Source of the DNA: Epiperipatus broadwayi
Lineage: Eukaryota; Onychophora; Udeonychophora; Euonychophora; Peripatidae
Reading direction: 5' to 3'
Length of the DNA stretch: 64,000 nt
Assembly (NCBI GenBank): GCA_028023455.1
Contig: JAQFVV010012402.1
Location: 12,318,292 to 12,382,291 of the forward strand
Within the stretch, counting starts at the first letter, position 1, and the number at the start of each line of letters is the position of its first letter. Made by a program: the position numbers and the translations under genes. The notes beneath the pieces are model-generated. The model searched no databases and was not told the DNA's origin. It saw only the letters and a list, made by a program, of their open reading frames with translations. Shown piece after piece: positions 23,451 to 34,600 of this stretch.

Positions 23451-24640
23451 ATCCGGTATAATAATTTTATAAAGAAAGTTACTGCTTAAAGAAATATAGA
23501 AAAGAAAATTAGATCCAGAATTGAAGCAGAGTAAAAGCTATAAGTGAGAAAAATATTTGTTTGCTTTCTGTTTATTGTTAGATACATTAAATTTGGAAAT
23601 AGTGTGTTAATGATTGAATAAGAAAATGTTAGTTGAAGAAGAGGTGTATAAACTGTAAAAAGTATATAAAAAGAGTTTTGTTTTTAAGAAAAACTACTTA
23701 TTTTCTTTAAGAAGTAGTGCTGTGAAAATGTCTGGCTAATACACCATGATTCCTCCTGGAAGCTCTTTTCCCCTGGCCAACTCTGCAACTGTATTTTCAT
23801 GAGACTGAGACCATGTACTCTACCAAAAGATCTGTGCAAGACTTCAAGATAACTGAGGGTGAAGATAAATGTTCTTCTGTGAACATTTGAATAGTTGTGT
23901 TTCACATTAAACAACATATTAGAGCTAAAATCATCAGAGTCCCCAAACAAACTGTCTTCATATCTAGCTCATGTCTTCAAACACATGTTTTTTTTTACTA
24001 TAGACTGTGCCAGATGAACAGTACAACATCTACAGACTGAATAAATATTAAATACATAATGTATGTGTAATTGGACTCATTTTGATATTAATTATTAAAA
24101 GACATTTTGTTTAAATTAATTGAGTGAAATTAAAAATTTAGAGTTAGAAACAGAAAGGGAGCATATCTCATACAAAATTATATTATTATATTTCTTTCTA
24201 TTATGTAATTCTTTTGGTATCTGGTTACTATTGTTATTATTTTTTACATTTTCTTGATTCATGTATAAGTGAAGTTAGATTCGATCTATCCCCTGGTTGT
24301 CTAAGTTATTAGTTAATTTGATCTGAGGAGATTTGTGTTAAGAGTTTCTTACTTTTGAGTGTGTATTCTAAATAAACTTAATTTGAAAGAAGATTTGATA
24401 TTATTTCATATTACCATTTTGTTATGTGTGCCCAGACTACCCTTCTTATCAAAATAGGGTTAGTATAATTATAAAATGCAGATAATATTGATCTCAATGT
24501 TTAGATTAATAAACTTGCTTACTTGTTTTTCCTGGGATTGGTATTCTTTCATTTGGTCGTTCCCATTTCCTTTATTAAAATTAATAGTGGTGATCCAAGA
24601 TTAAATATACATTTCACATATATCTCTTGAGAATGTTATT
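23451..24640. other. Unassigned sequence with a minus-strand 88-codon frame
   Basis: Mostly AT-rich. 23690-23950 is less AT-rich and has an open minus-strand frame of 88 codons that matches no family I recognise; it could be an old element fragment. Nothing else was supported. Confidence 0.35.
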
Positions 24641-24715
24641 TCATGCTTTATATATATATATATTATATATATATATATATAAAGCATGATAATATATATA
24701 TATATATATATATAA
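24641..24715. repeat. Palindromic (AT)n microsatellite
   Basis: A long TA dinucleotide tract in which ATGCTTTATA on the left is matched by TATAAAGCAT on the right, so the whole tract can fold as a hairpin. A second TA run follows directly. Confidence 0.8.
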
Positions 24716-25150
24716 TTTATTTAGGGGAGAGTAATTTTCTATTTTTGACAAGAATGGATTGTAATTGATCTTATGGGGAAAAATGGGGTAGATATTGTAG
24801 GGGATTTAAGATATATTGAATCATTTTAATTCACCTTTTAATATTTGGAATAAATAAAAGTTTATAAAATTTATTTATGCATCATGATTTATATTTTTCA
24901 ATATTTCACTGTTAGAAATTATTGATTACTATTTAGCATTATCCATCTATTGCATTTTCAATATTTTAGAAGGGTTAATAAATAATCATTGATAATGATG
25001 AGTGTTCATGTATATAAACTCATTGTTAATTGAGGCATTTATGGTGGCTAGTGAACATAAAATTATGACTATCAACCTAGAGGTAGAAGGGGAGGAGTTA
25101 AGCTAGCATAATTTGGTGAGATGTGGTGCACTATGACCTCCTTTCTCAGA
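24716..25150. other. AT-rich sequence, no feature recognised
   Basis: No supported feature. The last 80 bases may contain the 3' end of the minus-strand LINE that follows. Confidence 0.4.
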
Positions 25151-26752
25151 GTCAGGAATCTCTCAGCCACCATACCCAGAGAAACCTATTAGCCATCTTA
25201 CCTTCTCTTACCCAACACTTAGTTTTTCCCATATTCTTCTTTATTTTGCTCCATCTTCTTTCCCCAACATCTTTTCTCACTCTATAGCCTTTATATCTAA
25301 ATCCCCCTTTATCTTTGTCCAAACCCAGCACAAAAACCAAGAACCTATTTTCTGTATAATCTCTTTGTTTATATTTATTCTCCCATAACTTCATTATTTA
25401 TACCCTTTTTGTATGTAAGCATTTATGTTCCTTTAGCAAATGCCTAATATTTTCCATCTCTTCCTTAGATAACCTACAGACTAAATCTCCCAAATTTTTT
25501 CTTTTGTGTGTATATTCCCTTGTTGTTAACAATCCTGTTTGAGCCTTAAACAGTAAGCTACTTTTCCTGCTATTATCATAAATTAACTCATATACAATAT
25601 TCTGTTTATTTCTATATAAATTAAGCTCTTTTTATTCTCCATCCTAAGTTCTTTATCTCTCCAACTCCCTATTTTTTATTAATGCATTTATTCTTCTATC
25701 CCATTTTTTACTACTATAACACTCAACAATTCTCCTAATACATCCCCCCTTTTGTATTATTTTACTGAAATCAAGTCTTTATTCAAATCTTCTGCATACC
25801 ATACTACCTTTGTCACCCATTTTGTTGATTGCCATTTACTCATAACCCAATAAAACATTATTTTGGCTATTCTCTTATTATCCACAAATTGCAATCTACT
25901 GAACATTTCCATTTTGCTTTTTGCACCTCTTATATAAAAACTTTACCATCTATTTCTCCTTGAATTACCTCCTTTGCTGTCCATGCACCAGCATCTAATG
26001 CATGTCTTAATACTTCTCTTTGTACTTTTTCTAAGTAATCTAAGACTTCTTTACTAATACATAACATATTGTTAGCATAAGTTAACTTGCTACTGCTGTT
26101 CCCTTTCATACAATTCTTGCTACATCATATTTATTATATGAAAACACTGTTAATTTTTTTATCAGTCTCTTTCTTTTCTTTGCTTCATTTACCTTTTTTT
26201 TTCTCTCATTCATTCATGCAATTTCTCTGATTATTAAGATGATTCTCAAATAGTTATAACTATTCACCACATTTAACTTTATATCCCCAAATAAAAAAAT
26301 TTTCTCTTCTTTTTTCCCAGCATTTATCATCATTACTTTTGATTTTTCTACACTAAATTTAATTTCCATGTCTTTATCCTTGTGGTACATCTTCAGCATA
26401 ACTTCCATATCTTCTGTGCACAAAAAAATATCTTCAGCAAATAAAAAACCTGATAATATATACATTCCTTTGCCTTCTATCTATTAATGGTATCTCTACC
26501 CCTCTTCCTAGTCTTTCTATTGTTCTCCCCATTTCTCTCAAATATAAGAAAAACAAAATAGGAGACATAGGTCATCCTTGCCTTAATTCCACCCCACTTT
26601 TAACTAACTGATTCTATATTTCCTAATTGATAAATATAGTAATTATTTCTATACAATCTCTTAATAACATCCACTAAAGCTCCATTCATTCCCAAATTTA
26701 CTAAATTTACCCATAAACTATTTTTATTAACTTTACCATATGCCTTCTCTAT
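25151..26752 (-). pseudogene. LINE reverse transcriptase remnant (minus strand, 5'-truncated)
   Basis: Read on the minus strand from 26752 downwards, frames give EKAYGKVNKNSLW (motif A region), then VELRQG-PMSPILFFLYL (motif B), then FLFAEDIFL (motif C; normally FADD) and, at 26214-26400, VEKSKVMMI followed by VVNSYNYL, the thumb region that follows the palm in LINE reverse transcriptases. Lower down (25152-25394) an open frame of 80 codons rich in Lys, Arg and Trp fits a LINE C-terminal region. Stops and frameshifts separate the parts. The catalytic second Asp region reads AED, so it is inactive. It lacks the endonuclease: its 5' end meets the TIR element at 26762. The lineage differs from the RTE elements here. 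Confidence 0.7.
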
Positions 26753-26761
26753 ATATTTATC
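26753..26761. repeat. Left target-site duplication candidate
   Basis: ATATTTATC here is repeated exactly at 29519-29527, immediately outside the two inverted termini. Nine bases fit Mutator-like or Merlin-like insertion; if the first A is excluded, eight bases would fit hAT- or P-like elements. Confidence 0.6.
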
Positions 26762-26807
26762 GGTTGTCATCTTATCCTTTGTGTCAGCCGCTAGTGGTGC
26801 AATTTCT
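26762..26807 (+). repeat. Left terminal inverted repeat
   Basis: Matches 29474-29518 in reverse complement with a handful of differences. The most conserved part is TGTCAGCCGCTAG. Confidence 0.75.
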
Positions 26808-26879
26808 AACCAAAAAACACATTAATATAACGTTCCCGGGTTAGCAATTCTCCATTAATATTGACTTTTTATTTTTTGT

Positions 26880-28710
26880 TTGTTTACAAAGTTTACTTTC
26901 TTTCGTTTCTGAATTATTTTTCCCAAATAATATTTTTGACGATGGGATAATAATAGTTATTTTTTTTATTTTTTTATTTTTTCCAAAGGGTCTTTTTGGT
27001 GTGGATTCAAATAGTAATTTGTGTTTTTTTTTAAAATAGTATTATTGTTTTTGTAAAATTGGATTGACAAAATTCAAGAGAGAACGGGTTTTTTTGATGG
27101 ATCTTTAAATAATAATTTACGTTACTTTGATAGGTTTACATTTGATTGCCGACAACAAATTAGTGGGAGGGTTTTTTTGTATATGATTAAATAATAATTT
27201 ACGTTACTTTGATAGGTTTACATTTGATTGCCAACAACAATTATTGGGAAAAGTGTTGTTGTTTTTTTTCACGTGTGTGTGTGTATGTTTAAATAAAAAT
27301 TAAAACCTTTACTTTTATCAGTTTACATTTGATTGACGACCGATTTGACTTCTTTTCATTTATAAATTATGGTTTTGGTTCTATAAATAAATATTTTTGA
27401 CAATGGGACAATAATAGTTGTTGTTTGTTTAATTTTTATTGACAAGAGCGGGTGTTTTTTTTGGTGTAGATTCAAATAGTAATTTGGGTTATGTTTAAAT
27501 AATAAGTTGCAGTCTTACTTTGATTGGTTTACATTTGATTGCCAACACTAGTTATTGGGAGAAGGGGTGTTTTTTTGTGTGTACGATTGTAGATAACAAT
27601 TATTGGGAGAAGGGGTGTAACCGTTTAAAGAATAGTAGTTTACGTTACTTTTAGTATTGGTGTACATTTGATTGCTGACAATAATTAGTGAGAAGAGTGG
27701 GTGTTTTTGGGTGATGATTAAATACTAATTTACCTTTCTTTTATTTTACATTTGATTGCCGACAACAATTATTGGGAGCTAAAGACGTTTTTTTGTGTAT
27801 GTTTAAATCAAAATTGAAGTTACTTTTATCGGTTATATGTGATTGTCAACGGTTTTGACTTTCTTTTTTTTTTCATTTATAAATTATGGTTTTGGTTTGC
27901 CCAAAACCTAATGTTTTTGACAATGGGATAATAATAGTTGTTGTGGTTTCTTTCATTTTTATTGACAAGAGCGGGTCTTTTTTTTGGTGTATGTTCAAAT
28001 AGTAATTTGGGTTACGTTTAAAAAATAATCGGTTTACCTTATTTTTAGTGCTTTACATTTGATTGCCGACAACAATTAGTGGGAAGGGTGTTTTTGTTTA
28101 TGATTAAAGAATAATTGTACGTTCCTTTTATTTTTTACATTTGATTGCCAACAACAATTATTGGGAGAAAGGGTTTTGCATTTTTTTTTTGTGTGTGTAT
28201 GTTTAAATCAAAATTTAGGTGACTTTTATCGGTTACCATTTGATTGAAAACCGATTTGACTTTTTTTTTTTCATTTATAAATTATTTAGGTTTTCCCAAA
28301 TAATATTCGATTTGACAATGGGACAATAATAGTCTAGGTTTCTTTAATTTTGATTGACAAGAGCGGGTCTTTTTTGGTGTACGTTCAAATAGTAATTTGG
28401 GTTATGTTTAACTAATAATTTACTGTCTTACTTTGATTGGTTTACATTTGATTGCCGATGACAATTAGTGGGAGGGTTTTTTGTTTTTTTTTCTATACGA
28501 TTAAAGAATAATTGACGTTCCTTTTATTTGACCATTTGATTGCCGATGACAACAATTATTGGGAGAAGAGAGGTTTTTAGGGCTATGTTTAAATAAAAAT
28601 TTGAGTTACTTCTTTTATTTTACATTTGATTGCCAATGACAACAATTATCGGGAGAAGAAGGGATGTACGTTTAAATAAAAATTGAAGTTACTTCTTTTA
28701 TTTTTGACAT
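26880..28710. repeat. Higher-order minisatellite inside the TIR element
   Basis: A core ACATTTGATTGCC followed by RACAACAATTATTGGGAG recurs about a dozen times, for example near 27138, 27218, 27530, 27745, 28052, 28137, 28441, 28531 and 28620, at spacings of roughly 80-110 bases. A second motif, GACAATGGGATAATAATAG, appears only at about 26938, 27399, 27919 and 28313, each time preceded by a CATTTATAAATTATGGTTTT-like run. The short units are therefore grouped into larger units of about 400-520 bases. GTTTAAAT runs and T tracts separate the cores. There is no coding potential. Confidence 0.85.
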
Positions 28711-28998
28711 TTGATGGAAGGCCATTTAGAATCCCTCAAACAAGCTTGCCTTTATGAAGTGAACATTTCCGTCGGCAGATGTTTTTGGACCTCAAATCTG
28801 CATATATTTGCCGCACAATCCAAACTTTTCTTTCAGCAGCAGGATGTTTTCTTCTTTTTTTCTGCTGTAGAAATATTCCAGCACCGGCTTCTGTGTCTGG
28901 CAATTTCCATCTTTTCAAGTTTTCTGTTGTGGGAATTAGCCATACTTTTTGTCTCGGAAAATTTCTCGCTAAAACGTGACTCAAAGCGTGATTTTTAA
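28711..28998 (+). other. Less AT-rich block with overlapping open frames on both strands
   Basis: A plus-strand frame of 95 codons (28711-28998) overlaps a minus-strand frame of 82 codons (28736-28984). The plus frame is rich in Phe and Leu with hydrophobic segments; the minus frame is basic and hydrophilic, with several Lys/Arg clusters, and looks more protein-like. Neither matches a family I recognise. It is the only part of the TIR element that is neither minisatellite nor terminal repeat, so it could be a captured fragment or the last trace of an original coding region. Confidence 0.25.
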
Positions 28999-29290
28999 AA
29001 TTTTATGCTACCCCACCCTAATCGAAAATTTAGGAGGAATACAAATTTATGAGGAACAATCACTACTGTTAAAATTGATAAAATGTAACAGTACATCAAT
29101 TCGTCTTAAAAAAAAAAGGCACCAATGAAAATTTAAATAATTTTGACACGATCACATTAACACACCCTCGTATGATATTGTTACATAAAATACATAATGC
29201 AGCATTACGATATAGTGCGTGACACAAACAACTACGGCATTTTCCTCTGCTTTTAGCATCGGAAAAAGCCACACCGTTAGCCGCTAAGCC

Positions 29291-29425
29291 GAGTTAACAC
29301 TCTTTCTAGATTTTATCGTAGAAAGAAGACTTAACTCCGAGTTAACACTCTATCTTTTAGCGTAGAAAGTACACTTAACTCCAAGTTAACAATCTTTCTA
29401 GGATTTATTTTAGAAAGAATGCTTA
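29291..29425. repeat. Three tandem hairpin repeats near the right terminus
   Basis: Three units of about 45-48 bases follow each other. Each begins GAGTTAAC or AAGTTAAC and ends TTAACTC or a variant, and each contains a second inverted pair CTTTCTA...TAGAAAG. Every unit can fold into its own stem-loop. Subterminal repeats of this kind are known as transposase-binding sites in several DNA transposon groups; that role here is inference. The third unit is the most diverged. Confidence 0.75.
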
Positions 29426-29473
29426 AAGGCTTGGGTGCGGCCGCGGAAACAGCATATTTCTAGAAATTTAGCT

Positions 29474-29518
29474 AGAAATAGCGCCTCTAGCGGCTGACAC
29501 GAAGGATCAGATGACAAC
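29474..29518 (-). repeat. Right terminal inverted repeat
   Basis: Reverse-complement partner of 26762-26807. It ends in GATGACAAC directly before the flanking ATATTTATC. Confidence 0.75.
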
Positions 29519-30602
29519 ATATTTATCATCAATTGGCAGTTGTAAAATAGTTATCAAAATTTTTTTTCCGTGTTTTGATAGTTCTGGTAAATTTTTGAAA
29601 AGGTTGATAACTACCTGGCACCTAGCAGTATACCTTTAATAGATTCTGTTTTGCATTGCTTTTTTCCACAGTATACATCAAAAGCATAACTATAACCAGA
29701 AGAACTTCTGATCATCCAGTTCTTATATCCAAATCTAACCAGTTTTTCTCTTATGAATTGTTTAGCTGAGTTATGGCAAAATATTTTGCTATTGATTTAT
29801 CTATAGACATATCTTTATGAAAACAACCCACTCACAAAAAAATTTTATGAGCTTGTCCATCAGTGATTTTATTTTATACATCCAATCATGAGAGCTTTCA
29901 ATTTTATTGTTGTCAGCCAGATGCACAATTTTTTTTTATTTCAAAGTATCTGCCTCTTAACATGGAGTTAAAAACATAACATACTCCTAAATCTTCATCA
30001 AGTGACCAGTATAATTGCTCCTGTGGTAACTGGTGGTATCCATTTACAAAAAGAATTGTAAAAAAGGTTCTCATTTCCTCATGGTGTATGGTAAAATTAT
30101 GATTATTTTTTAATGAGAGTAGATTATAGTTTGTTGACAGATATAAGTAATAATATCATCACAAAGAAATTTTTCAAAAATATTTTCAAGTGAGGAAATC
30201 TATTAAATCATTTTTTACATTGTTTAGTTTATCAGTAAATTCATCTCTTTCTTGTAATTCAAAATGGGGATATTCAGGATGCTTTTTTATCCTGTCTGGT
30301 CTCTCAAAGTCTGTTTATTCCTTTCCTGAAAATTCAAATGTTTGGTTTTCGAGTCTCCCTTCATTTACATCGGCCTTAGAAATAATAATAATAGTTTCAA
30401 TTGCACCAGGAATTTCATTTGGAATGAAATTTGGATCATCAATATTATCAAATACTTCACAATCCATAAGTTCATCTAAATTTGGAGGAGCTACACATAT
30501 CTCCACACTTTCGGCTGCATCATATTCTTCACTATTGAGGCCATCTAAAGATTGCTCCAATTGTGGAAATTTTTTTATTTCATAAAATGTTTTTGGGTCC
30601 AT
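29519..30602 (-). pseudogene. piggyBac-type transposase, broken
   Basis: A DNA transposase of the piggyBac superfamily, which cuts and pastes at TTAA. The likely start is the Met at 30602 (MDPKTFYEIKK), leading an acidic N-terminus with VEICVAPPNLDEL, typical of invertebrate piggyBac proteins; this frame stays open to 30315. Further down on the minus strand, shifting frames give HEEMRTFFTILFVNGYHQLP, then QLYWSLDEDLGV, FEIKKNLHLADN, MSIDKSIAKYF (region of the first catalytic Asp), KLVRFGYKNWM, FDVYCGK, LLGARVV and finally FDNYFTTAN (region of the second catalytic Asp) at about 29540-29565. Several frameshifts and stops break it. The C-terminal third is absent where the TIR element joins at 29518. 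No piggyBac termini or TTAA ends were identified. Confidence 0.85.
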
Positions 30603-30650
30603 AATAAGTGATTGGTCAACACTTTTATATGAAAATAAAAAATATAACAA

Positions 30651-31054
30651 ATTATATAATGGTGATGCCTGGCATCCTCATTTGAGGACGGTAAGATTTA
30701 ATAACAATCAAATACTGCTAATTGTAAAAATAATGAAGTCAAATAAATACAGTTAGAATGATGTAACAGTTGTCAATTACCATTAAATTTTTTTTTAGAT
30801 TTGTTCAGAATTTGGCAATATAATGTTTTTTTAGAAATGCACTTGCATGAACACAGAAACCATCCAACACTAACCAGCATAAAAGTATTAATAATGATAT
30901 TAACTCAAAAAAAAAGTTACTTATTCATAAGTGTATTTATTTACAAAAGATATAGTTCAAAGAAATTTATAAATATTGACTACTTGCACCAGTAGGTTGT
31001 GGCCAGTGTTAGTGGGTTAAATTAGAGTGTGCAAATATGTTAGTAGACATTGAA
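30651..31054. other. AT-rich flank of the piggyBac remnant
   Basis: No clear element. CATCCTCATTTGAGGACG (about 30670-30690) contains a small hairpin and could be part of the piggyBac 5' region, but no terminal repeat was recognised. Confidence 0.35.
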
Positions 31055-31350
31055 GACAATTCAGACTTGACTGACATCAATAAGAAAATAATTGATACTC
31101 TACTAAGAACTACAACAAAGATAGCTGGTACAAAGTAATTAGAATTTTACCAGTAAATTTTTGATTGAGACAAAATAATGTGTGAAGAAAAGGATTATGA
31201 AAATATCTAAAAAATTATCCATTAGGAAAATTAAACATTTGGGGTTCTGCAAAATGTTAACAAAAAATGGCAATAATGATATAAGAAAATATAATTGTGA
31301 TTTAGTAAGGAAAGCTATAGAAAAGAATAAAAATTTCAAAACTATACATT
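31055..31350 (+). pseudogene. Fragment of the RTE LINE, between endonuclease and RT
   Basis: Aligns by eye to 14045-14335 of the full-length RTE. Shared runs include ACAACAAAGATAGCTGGTA, GAAGAAAAGGATTATGAAAA, TTCTGCAAAATG and AATGATATAAGAAAATATAA followed by TTGTGATTTAGTAAGGAAAG. Frame gives DIRKYNCDLVRKAIEKNK, as in the intact copy. It has only this internal portion, so both ends are lost. Confidence 0.8.
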
Positions 31351-31979
31351 TACATCAATTCTTTTTATATGGGAAAAATATCAAGAATATTAAGATTGTT
31401 TTTGATATTCTTGATATTTTTTCTGTTTAAGAAGCTTTTGATATAATTGCATATTGATTATTGTATTTCAGTGACGGAGTTGTTATAATTAATTTTGTTA
31501 CTATAAATAAACCTGACAACAATAAAAAAAAATCATTATTATAATCTATAATTCATTTTATTTTTTTTTCTCTGTGTCTTTTGCCTGGAACAACATGTTG
31601 ACCTGAAATATTCATCATTATTAAATTTTGTATGATCCATAAACATTGAAATATTTATTATATTGTACAAAGAGAAAGACAATAAAAACAACATAGAAAA
31701 GGCATTATGTATTAATGTCAGTTTATATTCATCAATATTTATCCAAATTTAGCATATTAAATATCTTGATAACATCCCAATAAAATTTCTGACATACCCG
31801 TAATCTGGAATTCAAGTCCCAGTTTGGCAAATAGAAATTTTTTTTTAAGTCTTAAGCAGATTTGGGATTTTTTCTTCAACTAATCATCCCACAGACAGTC
31901 ATTCATTCAAAATATGACTCATTCTAATGATTAATCCAGAGCTCATCATTTTAATGTATTTCATGTTTAATTATATCTC
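31351..31979. other. AT-rich sequence with one B-box-like motif
   Basis: GGAATTCAAGTCCCAG near 31808 resembles a pol III B box and is followed by a T tract, but no A box could be placed, so no SINE is called. Confidence 0.3.
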
Positions 31980-32335
31980 TTACAGAATTATCATCATTAT
32001 TATTTTCAGTCATTCAGGATGGTCTCTTCAAGTTTAATTGTTTTTTTTCTTCTCCACATGATATCAGCAAACTTTTTTTATAATTCATCCATGGATTTCT
32101 TTCTAAATCTTTTACAAGCTCTTACAATTCAGTTTAAAATTTCAAGTGTTCATTTGTATCATCTCTTCTAGCAATATATCTAGCCCAACTCCATTTCAGT
32201 CTCTTAATTTTTTCAATGATGCCAGTAAGACCTGTTTGTTTTGTCACCCATGTATTTTATTATCAAACCTTTATTGTTATTTCTAATATACATCTCTCTA
32301 TTTTTTGTTAAGTAGTCTGAAGTTTCTGTTTTGTA
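31980..32335 (-). pseudogene. 3' end fragment of the RTE LINE (minus strand)
   Basis: The reverse complement aligns to about 15630-15995 of the full-length RTE, including TAAGAGACTGAAATGGAGTT followed by GGGCTAGATATATTGCTAGA, and ending near a (TGA)/(TAA)-like run at 31985-32010. The frame would encode the WSWA-HIARRDD segment of the C-terminal domain, now interrupted. It points in the opposite direction to the fragment at 31055, so the two are independent insertions or an inverted rearrangement. Confidence 0.8.
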
Positions 32336-34600
32336 TTACATAATGGAAGATTTTAAATTGAATGGAAAATATCTTAAGTATGAAATCTCTTTAATATTTA
32401 ATGGAATTGATATAGTCAATGATGATTTTTTTAAATTATTATATAAACCAATCCACAATCTGCAAATACATTCAATAATATCACTTATTTTTTAACTATA
32501 TATTTTTTAAACATTTTATGGAGCTGTCATTTAATTTCTTTTGTAGAAACTTTTTTTTTCTTCCAAAAAACTTCAAACCTCTTTGCTAATTGTAACACTT
32601 CATTGTATTTTATTCATAGCCATATTCTCATATGAAAGCAAGTGACATTTTATTCTTTTAAATAACTTCGGGAATGTTTTTATAATGAAAGGATGGTGTG
32701 CTTGCTCAAATTTACCATAAATAATTTTTTAGGAAGTCTTTTGTTATTTTATCTATTTGATATTTCCATTGTAATCAGTTTTTGCCCTTACATTTGTAAA
32801 CTCAGTATCAAGCAAGCTGAATATACTCATTAGTCTTATAATCTTGTAGTCGTATTTTCAATATCTTAGAGACCATTCTTAAATATTTATTTACATTACA
32901 TCTCATAAGTGATTCATATCTCATTCCAATAAATTAGAAAGAATTATATCTATTACATGATTAATTTAATTGTAGTTATATCACTGTGATATTAAGTCCA
33001 CTTTTCTATCTAAAAGGCCATCAAGTTATTTAAAATAATTCAATATTTGTATATTATTAAATAGAATTTATGTAATAATATATATAATCAATCAAATATA
33101 TAATTTCAATGACTCTCATAAAATAATTATTATATACTATTAGATAAAAGTTTCAACTTTTTTATGTACAGCATAATTAATCGTTTACAGCTTAGAATGA
33201 ATAAAATTTGGAAAAAAAAAGCAACAAATTAATTTTATCCTATCATTTAGTAAGATTACATTATGAATATTGGTGGATATAAATTAGCAGATAATCGTTG
33301 TTGTTGTTGTTATTTATTAATGCATATTGGTTTTATTTTTTTTAAAAAAAGTATTCCCTTTATTATTTCCTGCTGCCATATGCTGAATATTTCAAAATAG
33401 AAATCATTCTTATTTAAAAATTTTATGTAATCTTCAAAGTATATATACATTTGTAACAAATGTTAATGAATAGAAATTATATTTTAAAAAATGCTGAAGT
33501 TTTTATTAACCACAATTATTATTAAAATGAAATGCATGCATAATTTGTATTAAAGTTTTTCAATTTTCAAATTTGAATTTTATTTTGCTGTCATTAAGTT
33601 TTATATTTTGTAAAAAGAATCTCTCTTTATAAGGTTCTGAATAGAAAACCAGCAAGTCTTTAGATCAATTTGTCAATATATTCTTCTCATTATAATTCAC
33701 AGACATTTTTAAAAAAGAAGTCAAGTGGATTTTATATATACTTTTCTGATTTTTTATCTTGCTTTTAAAACTAGACTATTATATCTAAGTATGTTTTCAA
33801 ACTATTAGCAAACATTTTCATGCTGTTTTCAATATTATTGTTACCAGATGGTATCACAGAAAAATCCTGACAAGTCCTTTTTATATGAACACACACACGT
33901 AGCATACATATCTATACATATCAACTAATATTTAGTTCAAAAAATTATACTTCCACAATTAGTATAAACTATCAATAAAATAAATTTTGGATTTAAAATC
34001 AAAAGCAAAATAAATATATTCATAAAATCTTTAAAGAATTTATCATTCTTTATTATTATACTTTAATCTATATGTGCCAAATTGTCTGTGCTCTCATCTT
34101 TGTAAAGAGTGTAGGTTTTTATTCCTTCTTTTATATCTATATATTCTATATTAGAATGTACACATATTTAAAAGCTGGGGTTAATGGACGTTATGAATAA
34201 CCACATTGACTATTTTTAGACTGAATATCCTAACTATGATCGTTAAATTGGGTATCCAGGTATATCATCAGATTATCATTTTCCTCGAACATTTCCAAGT
34301 AAAGAGAGAGTCTTTACCTTACTATTATAGATGTTATTTATTTATAATATATCTGCCATATTACAGGTTAGTGCGCCAACTCTAAAATGAGAATCATCAA
34401 TAAATCAAGTTTAAATCCTCCCCCCCTCCCAGCTTTAATCCACTACCAGTTCAGAAAAATATGGCAAAGCTTTACAAGATGTATATGTAACAAGCTCTGC
34501 TTAATTAGATTTGGAATGAGAGAAAATTGACAACTAGATTTATAAATAAAATTTTAAAAAATTATTTACATACCTACAATATTTACAATTATAGTATATT
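32336..34600. other. AT-rich sequence, no feature recognised
   Basis: No open frame or repeat copy of note. A (GTT)n microsatellite lies at about 33296-33312. A B-box-like AAGTTTAAATCC followed by a C-rich run is near 34408-34430. Confidence 0.45.

Larger units (their letters stand above)
26762..29518. mobile_element. TIR DNA element of about 2.76 kb filled with minisatellite
   Basis: The ends are inverted copies over about 45 bases: the left begins GGTTGTCATCTTATCC and the right ends with the complement of GTTGTCATCTGATCC, with shared CAGCCGCTAG inside. ATATTTATC flanks both ends. Most of the interior (26880-28710) is a higher-order minisatellite, followed by a less AT-rich block of about 280 bases and then three tandem hairpins next to the right terminus. 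No transposase was recognised, so the element is non-autonomous or its coding part has been replaced. The superfamily is unresolved. It sits between a LINE remnant on the left and a piggyBac remnant on the right. Confidence 0.7.

Noticed and set aside
23684-23950. 88-codon minus-strand frame in less AT-rich sequence
   Set aside because: No motif could be recognised and there is no supporting promoter or splice context; left as unassigned sequence.
26880-28710. CRISPR-like array, because of regularly spaced repeats
   Set aside because: The repeats are imperfect, spacers are themselves related and repeat at a higher order, and the context is a eukaryotic transposon.
30190-30585. 131-codon plus-strand frame
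   Set aside because: It is antisense to the piggyBac transposase pseudogene, which has clear family motifs on the minus strand.
31780-31850. Possible SINE with GGAATTCAAGTCCC
   Set aside because: An isolated B-box-like motif in front of a T tract; no A box at the right distance.
34360-34430. Possible tRNA-like sequence with AAGTTTAAATCC
   Set aside because: Only a B-box-like match; no stems, A box or flanking duplication could be placed.
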